Assembly: GCF_963678635.1 (NCBI RefSeq)
Contig: NC_087064.1
Span: 7,975,671-8,039,670 of the forward strand
Source of the DNA: Symsagittifera roscoffensis
Lineage: Eukaryota; Xenacoelomorpha; Acoela; Convolutidae
Reading direction: 5' to 3'
DNA: 64,000 nucleotides
Shown: positions 45,967 to 56,239 of the stretch, piece after piece
Layout: each line of letters begins with the position of its first letter
Position numbering within the stretch: position 1 is the first letter of the stretch
Notes under the pieces: model-generated
Told to the model about the DNA's origin: nothing
The model's input: only the letters and a program-made list of their open reading frames with translations
The model's database searches: none
Program-made: the position numbers and the translations under genes

Positions 45967-46447
45967 TAATACTGCTACGTAACCAATAAACCGAAATCGA
46001 CGAAGTACCGAAGAAATATCATTTGAAAAGTTTGAACCGCGAATTTACTGGAAAAATGCTATAAGGGATGCATAGAGGGAGTAACAAAATAGGCAGATAC
46101 TGCATGCATGTGTACTGCATGCATGCTGAAATCTGTGGACAATGTAGTTAACGGAAAGCAATCTAGTACCCGATTGCAATATCCTTGCTTATTGTAAGGG
46201 TAACTACGAAAAGGCACCACATCATTGAAAAATAAATACTTTTGCTTAATTTTATTTGAAAAGAGACTGCTGCAGTTCCAACTTATAGTGCCATTTGAAC
46301 AGCAATCGGTTTTTCATTTTTTGTATTTTCGCAGCGCAAACTCAATCCGTTCGTTTTGTGCTATTAAAAAACTTTCAATAACACATTTAGCCTTAGACTA
46401 GCCTTTATATAGCGAGTTCAAAGACTCTTTGGAATAAGACACAGGAG

Positions 46448-46585
46448 TCAATTTAAAAAAATCTTTAATAAAATAACTTGATAAGTAGACGGCAATTCTT
46501 GGCTAAGAACTTTCTTTTGCGATGAATCATCGTCCTCTACATTGCAATTTTCGTCCAGTTTGCGCTTGTGTTGAATATTTTCCAT
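46448..46585 (-). CDS. Candidate first coding exon of CHK2
   Basis: On the minus strand an AG at 46587-46586 directly precedes an ATG that opens a 45-codon frame beginning MENIQHKRKLDENCNVEDDD. It contains two SQ dipeptides (SSQKK, LSQEL), the ATM/ATR target type found at CHK2 N-termini. A possible donor, CAA|gttatt, after codon 36 would leave phase 0, matching the acceptor of the FHA exon. An earlier gtagag after codon 15 is an alternative, also phase 0. Both donors are weak. The AG next to the ATG suggests a 5' UTR intron or a trans-spliced leader. The link to CHK2 is inference; it could also be a separate short frame. Confidence 0.4.
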   Translation of the reverse strand: MENIQHKRKLDENCNVEDDDSSQKKVLSQELPSTYQVILLKIFLN

Positions 46586-46801
46586 CTGAAAACAGAATCG
46601 GATTATTCAATTTTAAAAGATACCGCATGCCATTCCTTTAAACTAGAGCTACTATTAGATCTATCAACATGAATGGCCTAACAATAGAACGCAAAATTAA
46701 CATCGGAACAAAATTAATCAAGCGGTAACTACGCCGAAAATACTTGAGCAAACACTCTTTACGCCGATTTTTTTTCGTTCAATATTTAGTTAAAACTTTA
46801 T

Positions 46802-46964
46802 GCCCCTTTCCCTCATAACACACACAGGCACACAAAAACTTTGTTCGCGCATCCAACGACGCAAAAAATCTACTTTTATATCGGCTTAATAGCCTCTTTT
46901 CGCGTCATTTGATGCGCGAAAAAAGTTTTTGGGTGCATGTGTGTGCTATGAGGGATAGGGGGCC
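46802..46964. repeat. Fold-back MITE
   Basis: The left arm at 46802-46866 (ccctttccctcataacacac) pairs with the right arm at 46898-46964 (gtgtgtgctatgagggatag) with a few mismatches, loop about 30 bases. A diverged left half of the same family lies near 43370-43430. Confidence 0.6.
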
Positions 46965-47364
46965 TGAAAACCTTAAAACTGCTTTGAAACCTATTCAGCC
47001 GTCAGACAAAAAAATGAGATTTCAACAAATCGCGTTAAAAATGCAACCAACTTAAAAACTGCTGTTTCCTTGAAACGGCCCAAAAATGAGTCATTAAGCC
47101 GATAAAAACTGGTCAAAATAATTTGGGTCAAATAAAATTTTTGAAGCAAACAAAATTTTAGCGACAATCTTTTTCAGAGCATGAGTGGGTGAGGGCGACG
47201 AAAAGGTAAAACCGTCTCTTAAAGGTAAACACATGTAGCTGTCATTACAAAATAGCTCTAATTACGATTTGAGAATGCTTCATAATTGAAAAGTCAAACA
47301 AACGTTTTCGCACAATTTTGTGCATCTTCAGGTTTTAAGGTTTGACTCTTCGTCTGATTAAAAA

Positions 47365-47688
47365 TTGAAACATAAAATAATGCCTATACCAATGTTTCTC
47401 GATTGGAAACTGATATGCCACTTTTGCAAAATTAAAAACCAACTGTTACCTGCCAACTCAAAAATTCAAAACGAAAACTACCATATCGACACAAATATGA
47501 GAAATAAAACGTTATACTTCTTAGAAAACGTTACACTCCTTGGAGTAATAGGTGAAACCAGCTATAACTTTTTGAAAGAACTCTCCCGCCGCATTGATGC
47601 AAAAACTCAAGAAAAACGCATTAAGATTAGAGAAAACAAAGTTAACTCGGGGTACTCTAACATAAAAAGAAGCGAAGATCAAATTTAA
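47365..47688 (+). CDS. Unrecognised 107-codon frame, copy 1
   Basis: It starts MKHKIMPIPMFLDWKLICHF and ends with SEDQI. Copy 2 at 58508-58831 has the same length, start and stop, and differs at only a few residues. The segment LGVIGETSYNFLKELSRRI, followed by a charged KTQEKRIKIREN stretch, faintly resembles tails of some reverse-transcriptase proteins, but no family is claimed. It may be a remnant carried by the surrounding repeat. Confidence 0.35.
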   Translation: MKHKIMPIPMFLDWKLICHFCKIKNQLLPANSKIQNENYHIDTNMRNKTLYFLENVTLLGVIGETSYNFLKELSRRIDAKTQEKRIKIRENKVNSGYSNIKRSEDQI

Positions 47689-47869
47689 ATATTACTTTCA
47701 CTTTGTTTTTAAAGGAAGATCGATCAGTGGCAACCTATGGTAAACTATCATGGACAAATTTTAAGTTCGTTTAGGGAAAAATATGTGCCATGTTTTTGAT
47801 CTTAAATATACATGTTGAAATTATACCTTGTTATTAATGTCAGCTTATTTTCACTCAATTTTCAATAAT

Positions 47870-47995
47870 ATTCAAAACGAAAACTACCATATCGACACAA
47901 ATATGAGAAATAAAACGTTATACTTCTTAGAAAACGTTACACTCCTTGGAGTAATAGGTGAAACCAGCTATAACTTTTTGAAAGAACTCTCCCGC
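47870..47995 (+). repeat. 126-bp exact copy of nearby DNA at retrotransposon 5' end
   Basis: Bases 47870-47995 are identical to 47464-47589, 406 bases upstream, in the same orientation. The equivalent stretch near 58610 differs at several positions, so the copy came from the adjacent block. It sits between the left target-site repeat and the first element-specific base at 47996. It shares the microhomology att at its left edge. Confidence 0.9.
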
Positions 47996-48089
47996 AGAGC
48001 CAAAGTTTGCCTCTTTCTTCTCGACAGTGTTTCTGGTTTTAGCTTTCAACCGTGTGCAGAACGGTCACAGCCCTGTTGGATCTACACAC

Positions 48090-51000
48090 ATGCTGCTGCT
48101 GGCTCGCGAGAAACCTGATCCACAATCACGACAAGAACTGCGGTCACGCAAGTTTAAACTCAACTCAAAGTTGTCGTTTTATAACATTTCTATGCTCCTT
48201 CTTTTAAGCGCTGGTGATATTGAAAGTAATCCTGGTCCGTCTGTCGACCCTACTCAGTTGTCCAGATTTGTTAACGCCGCGGAGATCTTAGTCGGGTCGT
48301 CTGTTGCCATCTAGGACCTAACCTCCGGTATCTATGATGCTTCTATCCTCAAAGTTGACAACAATCGCTTCTTTGCTCACTTTCGTGGTTGGAATAAAAG
48401 CTCTGACTCCTGGGTCAACCTTGATCAAATTTTCCGGCTCCCTGATGGTTATGTTCCGATAGGCCGGAATTCTCGCGGTCCTATTTGCCTTCTCGCGTCT
48501 CCTGTCTCCAGTCCTATCTCTGTCGCTTTAACGAGTTCTCCTTCTCGGGACGCTCCTGTTAGCTCTGGCCTCTCTCAAGCGATGTCAAGTATGACGATCT
48601 CGGCTGAGCTCGCCGAAAGTGCTGTGCCGGATCTTTCTGACGTCATGTCTTCCAGAGTTGACACTGTCCGGTTCGTTCCGATTTCTCTTCGTAACGAGTG
48701 GTCTGAGGTTGTTGGTCACGCCCTTGACAACTGCGCCACCGCTCCGGACAATCTGAAAAACTGGACTCGGTTGCTCATGCTCCCCAAATGTATCTTGAAA
48801 GCCCCTCGCCGCGGAGGCAAGTCTCACGCCGCTAATAACTGCAGAGACATTCGCCAAAGATTCAAGTCCTGGAAGGAGGGCAATATTTCGGACCTCTGGT
48901 CTAACGCTACCAAAAGACCTAAAGAGCGAACGATGAAAACCAGCAAACCTTCTCCTGACTTTAATGTCCGCAGAGCCAAAGAGCTAGCAGGCCTCGGTCA
49001 GTTCGGAAGAGCAGCTAAAGCCCTGTGTTCTGATGGCCTCGTGTCCAAAAGTGACGAGTCGCTTAAGGACCTTCGCAGTCTTCATCCTTCCGCTGACCCT
49101 CCTGTCTTTTCTGGCCGGGATGAATCCCCTCTTGCCTACCAATTCGAATCTGAGTTCGTTCATAAGTCTCTCAAAAGTTTCCCGAGCGGCACTGCTGCCG
49201 GTCCTTCGCGCTGGTTTCCTGAGCACTTTGTTTACGCCGTTGAGTGCCCCACTCCTCAGACTGCTGCCAGAACGTTAGAGTCTCTCAACAGAGTTGTTAA
49301 CATCCTCGCTACCGGGCAAGCCCCTTCTAGTCTCTCTCCGTGGCTGTGCAGTGCGAATCTCTTTGCCACCGCTAAACCCAAGGGTGGTGTCCGGCCTATT
49401 GCGGTCGGCGAAGTGCTCCGAAGGCTCACTGCTAAATGCCTTGCTAAAGCCGCCAACGCTGAAGCTCGTGATTTCCTGTGTCCTCACCAGCTTGGAGTCG
49501 CTACCAGCGGTGGCTCGGAAGCCATCGTCCACGCTACTAAAATGACAGTCAAAAAGTGCTCGGAACATGGTCACCAAGGCGTCTTAACAGTGGATTTTGA
49601 GAATGCTTTCAACACGCTAGACCGCACCGAGATCCTCCTTCAAGTTCGCAACCGTCTTCCCGGTCTCTCCGCCTTTGTTGAGTTTACCTACGGTCACCAC
49701 AGTCGTCTGCTGTTCGAGGATGTCATTCTCAACAGCGAGAAAGGAGTTCAACAGGGGGATCCGCTAGGGCCTCTCATTTTTGCGGTCACCCTGCACTCTC
49801 TTGTCGAATCTCTCAAAAGGAAGTCCCCGGTCTCACCCTCAACTGCTGGTACCTTGATGATGGTATTTGTGCCGGCGACGAAGACTCCTTGCTCAAGGCT
49901 CTCGAATTCATCACTTCCAACGGCTTGCATCTCGGCCTCAAAGTCAAGCACAATAAGTGTGAGTTGTGGGCCCCTGTGGAGTTCTCGTCCATCCCCGTTT
50001 CTATCCCAAGAGCAGCGTCTAATGGCTTCGAGCTTCTTGGCGCCCCCATTGGTGATACTGAGTTCTCAGTTAAAGTCCTGTACAAACGCATCTCAAAAGC
50101 CACCAAATGTCTTGAAAAGTTACCTCTTCTTGATGACCCCCAGCTCTCACTTGGCATCACTCGCACTTGCCTTGCTGCTCCCAAGCTGACGTACTCTCTT
50201 CGCACTCAGCCGCCCTCTCAGCCTGTCGCAGCTTCCCTGCAAGTTTTTGATGAACTCCTCCGCGATGCTCTTTCTGTCATAGTTGGCTCACCAGTTCCTG
50301 ATCTTGCCTGGTCCCAGTCTTCCCTGCCTATCAAAGATGGCGGACGTGGCGTCCGGCAAGCTCGCGACCAACACATCCCTGCCTTCCTAGGGTCTTCGTG
50401 TCAGTCAGCTCATTTGGTCTCGTTTCTTACCGAATGCGACATCACTGATACGCCGGAGTTCCTGCGTGCCTCTAACGACTTCCGTGAACAGTCTGGATGC
50501 GTTAACACTCCCAGTTTTAATCAAGAAGCTTACCAAGAGAAACTCGATAAGGCCACCTACAACGCTTTCTTCTCGTCTCTTCCCGCGAGCAAGCTCGTCT
50601 TCAGTCGCTCTCTCTGCCTTACGCCGGCGCTTGGCTTACCGCAGTCCCCATTAAAGGTCTTGGCCTGCACCTGCTTCCTGCTGAGTTCCAAGCTGCTGTC
50701 AGATACCGCCTTGGTCTTCCCGTGTTCGCGTCTGCTCGTAGGTGCCCCGCGTGTCCGTCTGGCATTCTGGACGTCCTCGGGGACCACGCTGTCGCTTGTG
50801 GGGGGAGTGGTGGCCGGATCTCCCGTCACGACAGACTACGGGAAATTATTTTCAATGCTACCACGGCTGCCTCCTTAGCCCCCATCAAGGAGCAACGGAA
50901 CCTCATCCCTGGAGAACGGTCCAAACCCGGCGATATTTTTGTCCCTACTTGGAGCGCTGGTCGCCCAGCTGCTTTCGACGTCACCGTGACATCCCCGCTG

Positions 51001-51309
51001 CAGTTATCTCTTCTCTCTCGTGCGGCGGAGACCCCCGGGGCGTCCCTGGAAGTTGCTGAGGACCGCAAGTTTTCGAAACACGAGAAAAACTGCGAGGAAC
51101 AAGGAATCAGTTTTTTCCCGTTAGCAGTCGAAACGCTCGGGGGTTGGTCCGCTTTAGCTATCAAAACCCTCAAGTCAGTTGCTATCCTCGCTGATGCCAG
51201 ACGTTTTGGTTCACGTGACGCTCGTGTTGCCCCAGTTCGCCTTCTCCAGAGCCTCTCAGTGTGCCTCATGAGAGGAAACGCCACTATGATTGTCAGTCGG
51301 GCCATCTAG
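48090..51309 (+). pseudogene. Retrotransposon polyprotein: 2A / Royal-family / RT / zinc finger / endonuclease
   Basis: From the ATG at 48090 a leader of about 42 residues leads to LLLLSAGDIESNPGP, a perfect 2A motif (D-I-E-S-N-P-G-P at 48216-48239). Then comes a domain at about 48288-48450 with YDASILKVDNNRFFAHFRGW followed by N-K-S-S-D-S-W, matching chromo-barrel/Tudor (Royal family) folds. A TAG at 48312-48314 cuts its first strand, but the frame continues. The RT follows: motif A VDFENAFNTLD near 49590, motif B QQGDPLGP near 49750, and the catalytic YLDD at 49850-49861. A C-x2-C-x10-H-x3-C finger starts at 50743. The endonuclease motif is D-x14-D near 50930-50980 with a later K-rich KFSKHEK. 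Frameshifts lie near 49825 and 50590. The element should make DNA copies of itself by nicking and priming at the target; this copy cannot. Confidence 0.85.
48216..48239 (+). promoter_or_regulatory. 2A ribosome-skipping motif
   Basis: It encodes D-I-E-S-N-P-G-P after a leucine-rich stretch and fits the D-x-E-x-N-P-G-P consensus exactly. Skipping would occur between the Gly codon ending at 48236 and the Pro codon at 48237, freeing a leader of about 49 residues from the RT protein. Confidence 0.9.
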
Positions 51310-51559
51310 TCTTGTGCAGTTTATTACTTTTTTGCCTTCCCAATTCTGGTGCTCCTTTGTTCCTTTGCTGTTAGTGCATTCCCCCTCTCTTTTCAATTCT
51401 CAATGGTTCATCCCACATTTGTTGTTTGTTTTGTATTCGGTGTTTGTTGTGTACTCGGTAATTATACTACAAAATAATTTTGAAATTTTTTATAATATTT
51501 GACAAGCACTAGCACATTTGAATTTAATTTCATTTGGCAATTCAAGTGTTAAATTTTTT

Positions 51560-51779
51560 GGCTCTTTTTCCTTTTCCCCCCACCTCACACGAGCTTCAAT
51601 ATAGTAGTGTAACGGAGTGATTTTACGAGGTTGTGTATGGAGACCAAATCGGGCCATCTTGAATAATTTTGTCGTGGCCTTATTAGTCCGTATGTAAATT
51701 TTTATTACAATAGGACAATGTGGTCAACAAAATTACATGTAAAATTTTGCAGGTGAGGGGGAGGGAAGGAAAAAGAGCC
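51560..51779. mobile_element. Short MITE with ggctctttttcc terminal repeats, copy 1
   Basis: The left end ggctctttttccttttcccc and right end ggagggaaggaaaaagagcc are imperfect inverted repeats of about 28 bases. The flanks share atttttt, a weak candidate target duplication. A second copy lies at 59076-59280 in the same block position, so one insertion was later duplicated with the block. Confidence 0.55.
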
Positions 51780-51986
51780 ATTTTTTCAAAAACAAATCTA
51801 AGCTATACTGGGCGACATTGAAAAAGCAACACCAAATTTTCAATGCGCAAAATTGTCTTCAAATTGAAAAATTTCAGAATTTGTAAAAAAAAAAATTTTT
51901 CTTGCTGTGATAAATGGCAACAATAATTGACAATTTAACTGGAAATTCAGCTTAAGACAAAAAATTGGGCGAGAAAAACGTCGACA

Positions 51987-52238
51987 ATGATCTATGTTTC
52001 AACTAATTCAATTTCCGGAAGAAAGTTTAGTACCTTGATTTTTGAGGGCAATAAACGAAATAAAACTGATTACTCAGCCTTTTCAGAATTGGATCACAAC
52101 TTGGTTTTCCTGGTTAATCTCAGACATGGAAACAGAAAGGTAAGACATTGGCTGAATGTGATCAAATTTACTTCAACCGCGTTAGTCTGTAAGATTTCAC
52201 AGCTTCTTCAATCATTTTTATTTCGATGTAAAAGTTAG
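51987..52238 (+). CDS. Unrecognised 83-codon frame, copy 1
   Basis: It starts MIYVSTNSISGRKFSTLIFE and is rich in F, L and K. The paralogous stretch at 59485-59730 is open in the same frame with few changes. No family is recognised and no catalytic pattern is seen, so it may be a repeat-borne chance frame. Confidence 0.2.
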   Translation: MIYVSTNSISGRKFSTLIFEGNKRNKTDYSAFSELDHNLVFLVNLRHGNRKVRHWLNVIKFTSTALVCKISQLLQSFLFRCKS

Positions 52239-52701
52239 AAAAATTATTCATGATGCGTTTTCAATGTCGCTCACTATAATATGTAAAAAATGATCGAACA
52301 TCATGAAAAGTGGCATACACGTCAATAAACCAAAACTTAAAACATTTATCCAATCAAAACATCGCAATTACTACTAAACTTATGTAAAAACTGTTAGATA
52401 AAGAGTATTTAATTTTTGGCCACATACTTTTGAATTTTTCACTTTTTTTTAAAACTCATTTGTTGCTCAATTCCTGCCAATTTGTTTTATTTTTCAAAAT
52501 AAAACCAACATTTTCGATTCTGGAACTTAAGCTTTGTCATCTTCTTAATTTGTGACTTTCGACCAGAATGGACAAAATGCAAACTCTGCAGTCTAGGAAT
52601 TTTTAGCAGCGAACCTTCCGAATTGGCGAATTAGAAGTAATAAGAACGTTATTCGAACGATTGCACAAATCGTGAAGGCTGAAGGATTCGGAAATTCCTA
52701 A

Positions 52702-52968
52702 ATTTTAAATTTTCGAAGTGATGACGTAACGATTCTCAGAAACGTCAAAAACGGCCCTTTTGGCAGAAAAGCTAAAAAGCGACACAACAACGATAGTTGC
52801 GCTGACGAAGACAACGAAGATTGTGATAAAAAACCACAGAGAGAAACAGAAGTAACAGAGACCGCTCCGAGTTGCAACTATTGTGTCGCTACAATAGTTG
52901 CAAAGCAGTTGCTAACAACAGTGAGGGGTGGAAACCAGCCTTCCGGATTACTGAGAAATCAAGCTTAA
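52702..52968 (+). other. ATG-less open stretch
   Basis: Eighty-eight codons are open without an ATG, reading ILRNVKNGPFGRKAKKRHNN, then an acidic DEDNEDCDKK run. It overlaps a partial inverted repeat (agcgacacaa and gcaactattgtgtcgct), so it may belong to a small element and not to an exon. Confidence 0.2.
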
Positions 52969-54384
52969 CTTGTTTGATTCAGTGGATTCGAGAATCCGGA
53001 GGGGTTTCGGGACCGAGACTTTTATCATTTTGTATAAACTTTTAGCTTCCTTGTCATGTCCTGAATTGAGTTTAATTAACATCTGAATTCATTCTTCTAA
53101 GATGAGAAGCTAGGAGTTGGGGGAAGGGGTTGATCCATCTTCGATGGAGATGATGATTTTTATCTACTGAACAAAAACAATAATTGTGCCAGTCGGTCAT
53201 ATTTGGAAATTTGACCTTGAGAAAAACAAGAACGCTTAATTTTGGAGTGAAATTTGATTTTTCAAAAATTCGAATGGAGCCTGTCATGCACAATTTTCTC
53301 GCGATAACTGAAAACCGAAAAAGAGAAATCAGAACGATCGAGTAACAATCGCGGGAAAGTTGCCAGATAAAACAGTAGGAAATTGCTATTCGCAATTTCC
53401 GTCACAATAAAACTAGAGTAGAGCTGTCCTATCTGAAACAGAAGAAAGCGTATTCCCGAGAACTGGATTATTATTGCTCGACTGGATTATTATTCGAACT
53501 GGACTAGAGTGAACCTTCGATGGAAAGGTGGACAGCTTGAGTGTACCAATGGTTCACGAGAAACTATACTCTAGAGTTCAAACTTGTTCCTGTTATTGAA
53601 CCTGATAAACATTAAACTCATTTAGTTACATTCTTTAATTCTCGAGTTGCTGACCAACTTAATTACTCCCAGTTCTTGAGCGTGCTACGATGTGAGTACT
53701 CAATTTAAATTTCTAGAGTGTGTTTTATGATTGTTATGTTGAGGTAAGGCGAGTTTTAGGTTGATCCATCTGAAATGGATCAAAGTTCCACCGTCTAATA
53801 AAAAGTAACTTAACGGATTATTCCGACCCGGTTTTTAAAAGCGTTCATGTATTTTGGGTATCTAGAGACCTAAGTATGGGGACGTTCTTATTTCTAGAGT
53901 GGGGGATATTTTGGTAGTAGCCTCTAAGCTGTAACGGGTCGTAGTCTCATGTCACAAGCGAACCGAATTGGCTCCGACTGATTTGAGGTAGAAAAACACA
54001 AGAGATAGTGTCCCTGACCCTTGAGCCAATGGTTATAGGGCTTATTTTTCTTAAGCCTCATGTGTGACTACAGTTGACGAATGTTACAAATAATTCATTG
54101 AATAGTAGTAGCCCTGTTTTTAGGAGTGACCTCGTGGTCTGGGGATACTGAGACCCAGCCATGAGCTCACTATTTCTGCATGTAATTAAGTTAGTTTGAG
54201 TGTTTTGACCGAAGCCGAAAGCAGTAACGTTTTTGTCGACCCGATGTTAGAAAGAACACCGAAAGTACTCGCTTGGTAGAGACGGTGAAAAGCATGCAAA
54301 GCTCTGTTTAGACGTTAGCCAGTCGTCATAGGACTTAGCTTTGTTCTCCGTTGATATGTATCTTCCGGGCGAACGTTACAATTG

Positions 54385-55245
54385 AATTCGTCTTGCATGC
54401 TAACTGCCGGCCTCTCATTCCTAATATGCAGCGCCTGTAAAGTCAGTAACTTAATTCTGCTAGTGGCCTGGTCAATTACCTTCTAATTCTACTCCGATTT
54501 ACCACTATCACTTCCACCTTGAATTATATGCTGTCCAACAGGAGCATCTTCTTTTTAGTGTTCCCCAAACCTTGTGGTGAGATGTCGGACCACTTGACCA
54601 ACAAAGATGGTTTTGCACCAACAACTTTCTAGTCTGTACACCATTTTTGATTTCAGTGCACTGGAAAAATGGATTTTAAAGAGGGCATACAAGTTTTCGT
54701 TTTTCTCTTCAAGTGTATTATCTCTGCAGTGGTGATATCTCGCACTTTTTCGCTAACATCTGACTATGAGTGCCCCTGTGGCGGACCATCAAGACGATAG
54801 GCAGTGGATCACTAATTTACTCACAAGGTATACCCTTCTCAGTCATTTTTTAAATTATTTCACCCTCCCCGATGATCTTTTTAAGGGCTCGCAATGCAAC
54901 ACGCGACAAGCAACTTTGTTTACGGTTCAAATTTCGTGTAGACGTACTGAGGAAAACACAAGAAAGATTTTTTCGATAACAATTTCATTGTACTGAAGGA
55001 GGACGCAATTTCCTAAATTTAGTATGCTTCCAGTGTCTGTTGGTTTTTGATACCATGCACAGTTAGTTTTACAGTTTTTGTCAATATTTAATTGTAAATC
55101 TAAAAATGCCAGCTTTCTAGATGCATTCGCCTATCTTTTGGCAACTGTAAAATTGGATGTGGTGAATTTGCTGCACGCAGCACTTCTTCAGCATCACCCT
55201 TCCCTAATCGCACTATGTCATCAACGTTTAAACAAATAAATTTTT
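54385..55245 (-). pseudogene. Penelope-like element remnant (RT and GIY-YIG), copy 1
   Basis: Read on the minus strand, in order: VDDIVRLGKGDAEEVLRAAN (the RT VDD motif), AFLDLQLNID, WYQKPTDTGSILN and VLLQY, all typical of the Penelope-like RT C-terminal part. Then comes SALKSKMVYRLESCWCKTIF-VGQVVRHLTTRFGEH, a GIY-YIG nuclease core, and a distal RIKLLTLQALHIRNERPAVN. Several frame changes and stops separate the pieces. The N-terminal RT half is missing. It is non-functional. Confidence 0.75.
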
Positions 55246-56050
55246 TCTAAATTTTAGGTTTATGACGTGTACGGCACTTTTCGTGGTTTTTGATCTTTTT
55301 GTAAATGTTAGCTTAAAAATTTGAAAACTGCAGATGCACAAAAATGTGCGAAAACGTTTGTTTGATATTTAAAGCAATCTCATCTAATTTCGATTTTCAG
55401 CACCCGTTTTAAATTGTAACAGCAGTTTCAGAAAACCAGAGGGCCAGCTATGTGTTTATTAAACATCTGTTTTTTTGAAGGCAAAATTGTTTTCGTTCGG
55501 CTCATAGAAAACAACTCGTAGCACGCAAAAACCCAACTGGCCTATGTCGAGACGACAAAAACACATGCAATTAAGTTAACATGACTGGAGAGGGTGTTAA
55601 TGCTGTAAAGCAGCAAGCTAGCTACAACAATACAAAATATTTCGGTAATTCAAACAGAAATTGAGCATTAATGAAAAAACCATTAAAAATTCAGATAGTG
55701 TCCTTTTATTGTGAAAACAAATGAATTTCTGAGCTTTTTTTCTTGCAAATGTACAACATACAAAAATTTCTAACAAAAATAAACTTCAAAGGTTCTTACA
55801 ACAATGTGAATTGACAGGATTTTACATTAAATTAATCTAATTGACAATCAAACATCAAATTGAAATGCTATTTAGAAAGTTTCCTATTATATGCTATTCG
55901 TTCTTTTTTATGAAGTTTGATTTTAGCTCGGATTGAATTTCAGCCGCGTCATGCTCAATTTTCTCGCAGCAATTGAAAAAAGTCACAAATTACTGCAGCC
56001 GAGTTGACAATCACGGGAAACACTCTTGGAAAATACGATCTTGAGACCAG

Positions 56051-56239
56051 ATGCTATTCGCTTTGCAACTAAATAAATTACTTGTTTCACTTAAGTTGTC
56101 TTATATCTCGATAGAGATTTCACGATTGATTGCTGAAAGCCAGAGAGCAGAGCCAGAGTTTCAAGCTATGGTGAACAATTTTCCGGATCAAACGGGGATG
56201 CATCCCCATCAACTGATCCGACGGTCCAAATCTTCTTGA
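56051..56239 (+). CDS. Unrecognised 62-codon frame in the repeat, copy 1
   Basis: It starts MLFALQLNKLLVSLKLSYIS and ends in RRSKSS. The copy at 61653-61841 has identical length and ends. The segment RLIAESQRAEPEFQ vaguely recalls linker regions of Ty3-type polyproteins, but this is not enough for a call. The 3' part is a strong palindrome. Confidence 0.2.
   Translation: MLFALQLNKLLVSLKLSYISIEISRLIAESQRAEPEFQAMVNNFPDQTGMHPHQLIRRSKSS
56174..56224. repeat. Nested palindrome
   Basis: An outer stem of cggatca with tgatccg encloses an inner palindrome ggggatgcatcccc. The copy near 61785 keeps the structure with a T in the inner palindrome. It could form a cruciform or an RNA hairpin. Confidence 0.6.

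Larger units (their letters stand above)
47873..51491 (+). mobile_element. Non-LTR retrotransposon with 2A, Royal-family domain, RT and RLE
   Basis: The insertion is bounded by the 8-base repeat ataatatt at 47865-47872 and 51492-51499. The uninterrupted paralogue near 59010 shows the empty site: the sequence before 47872 and after 51500 is contiguous there. The element proper starts about 47996. It has a single ORF in three pieces (48090-51309) and a 3' UTR of about 180 bases ending without poly(A); near its end are two similar copies of tgtattcggtgtttgttg. Base composition is clearly richer in G+C than the surroundings. The CCHC finger and PD-(D/E)XK-like C-terminus place it with the restriction-like-endonuclease elements (R2/CRE/NeSL/Hero type), but the insertion site is not rDNA. 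Confidence 0.85.

Noticed and set aside
49256-51305. Several long minus-strand frames under the retrotransposon
   Set aside because: They are shadows caused by the G+C-rich, biased codon use of the plus-strand polyprotein.
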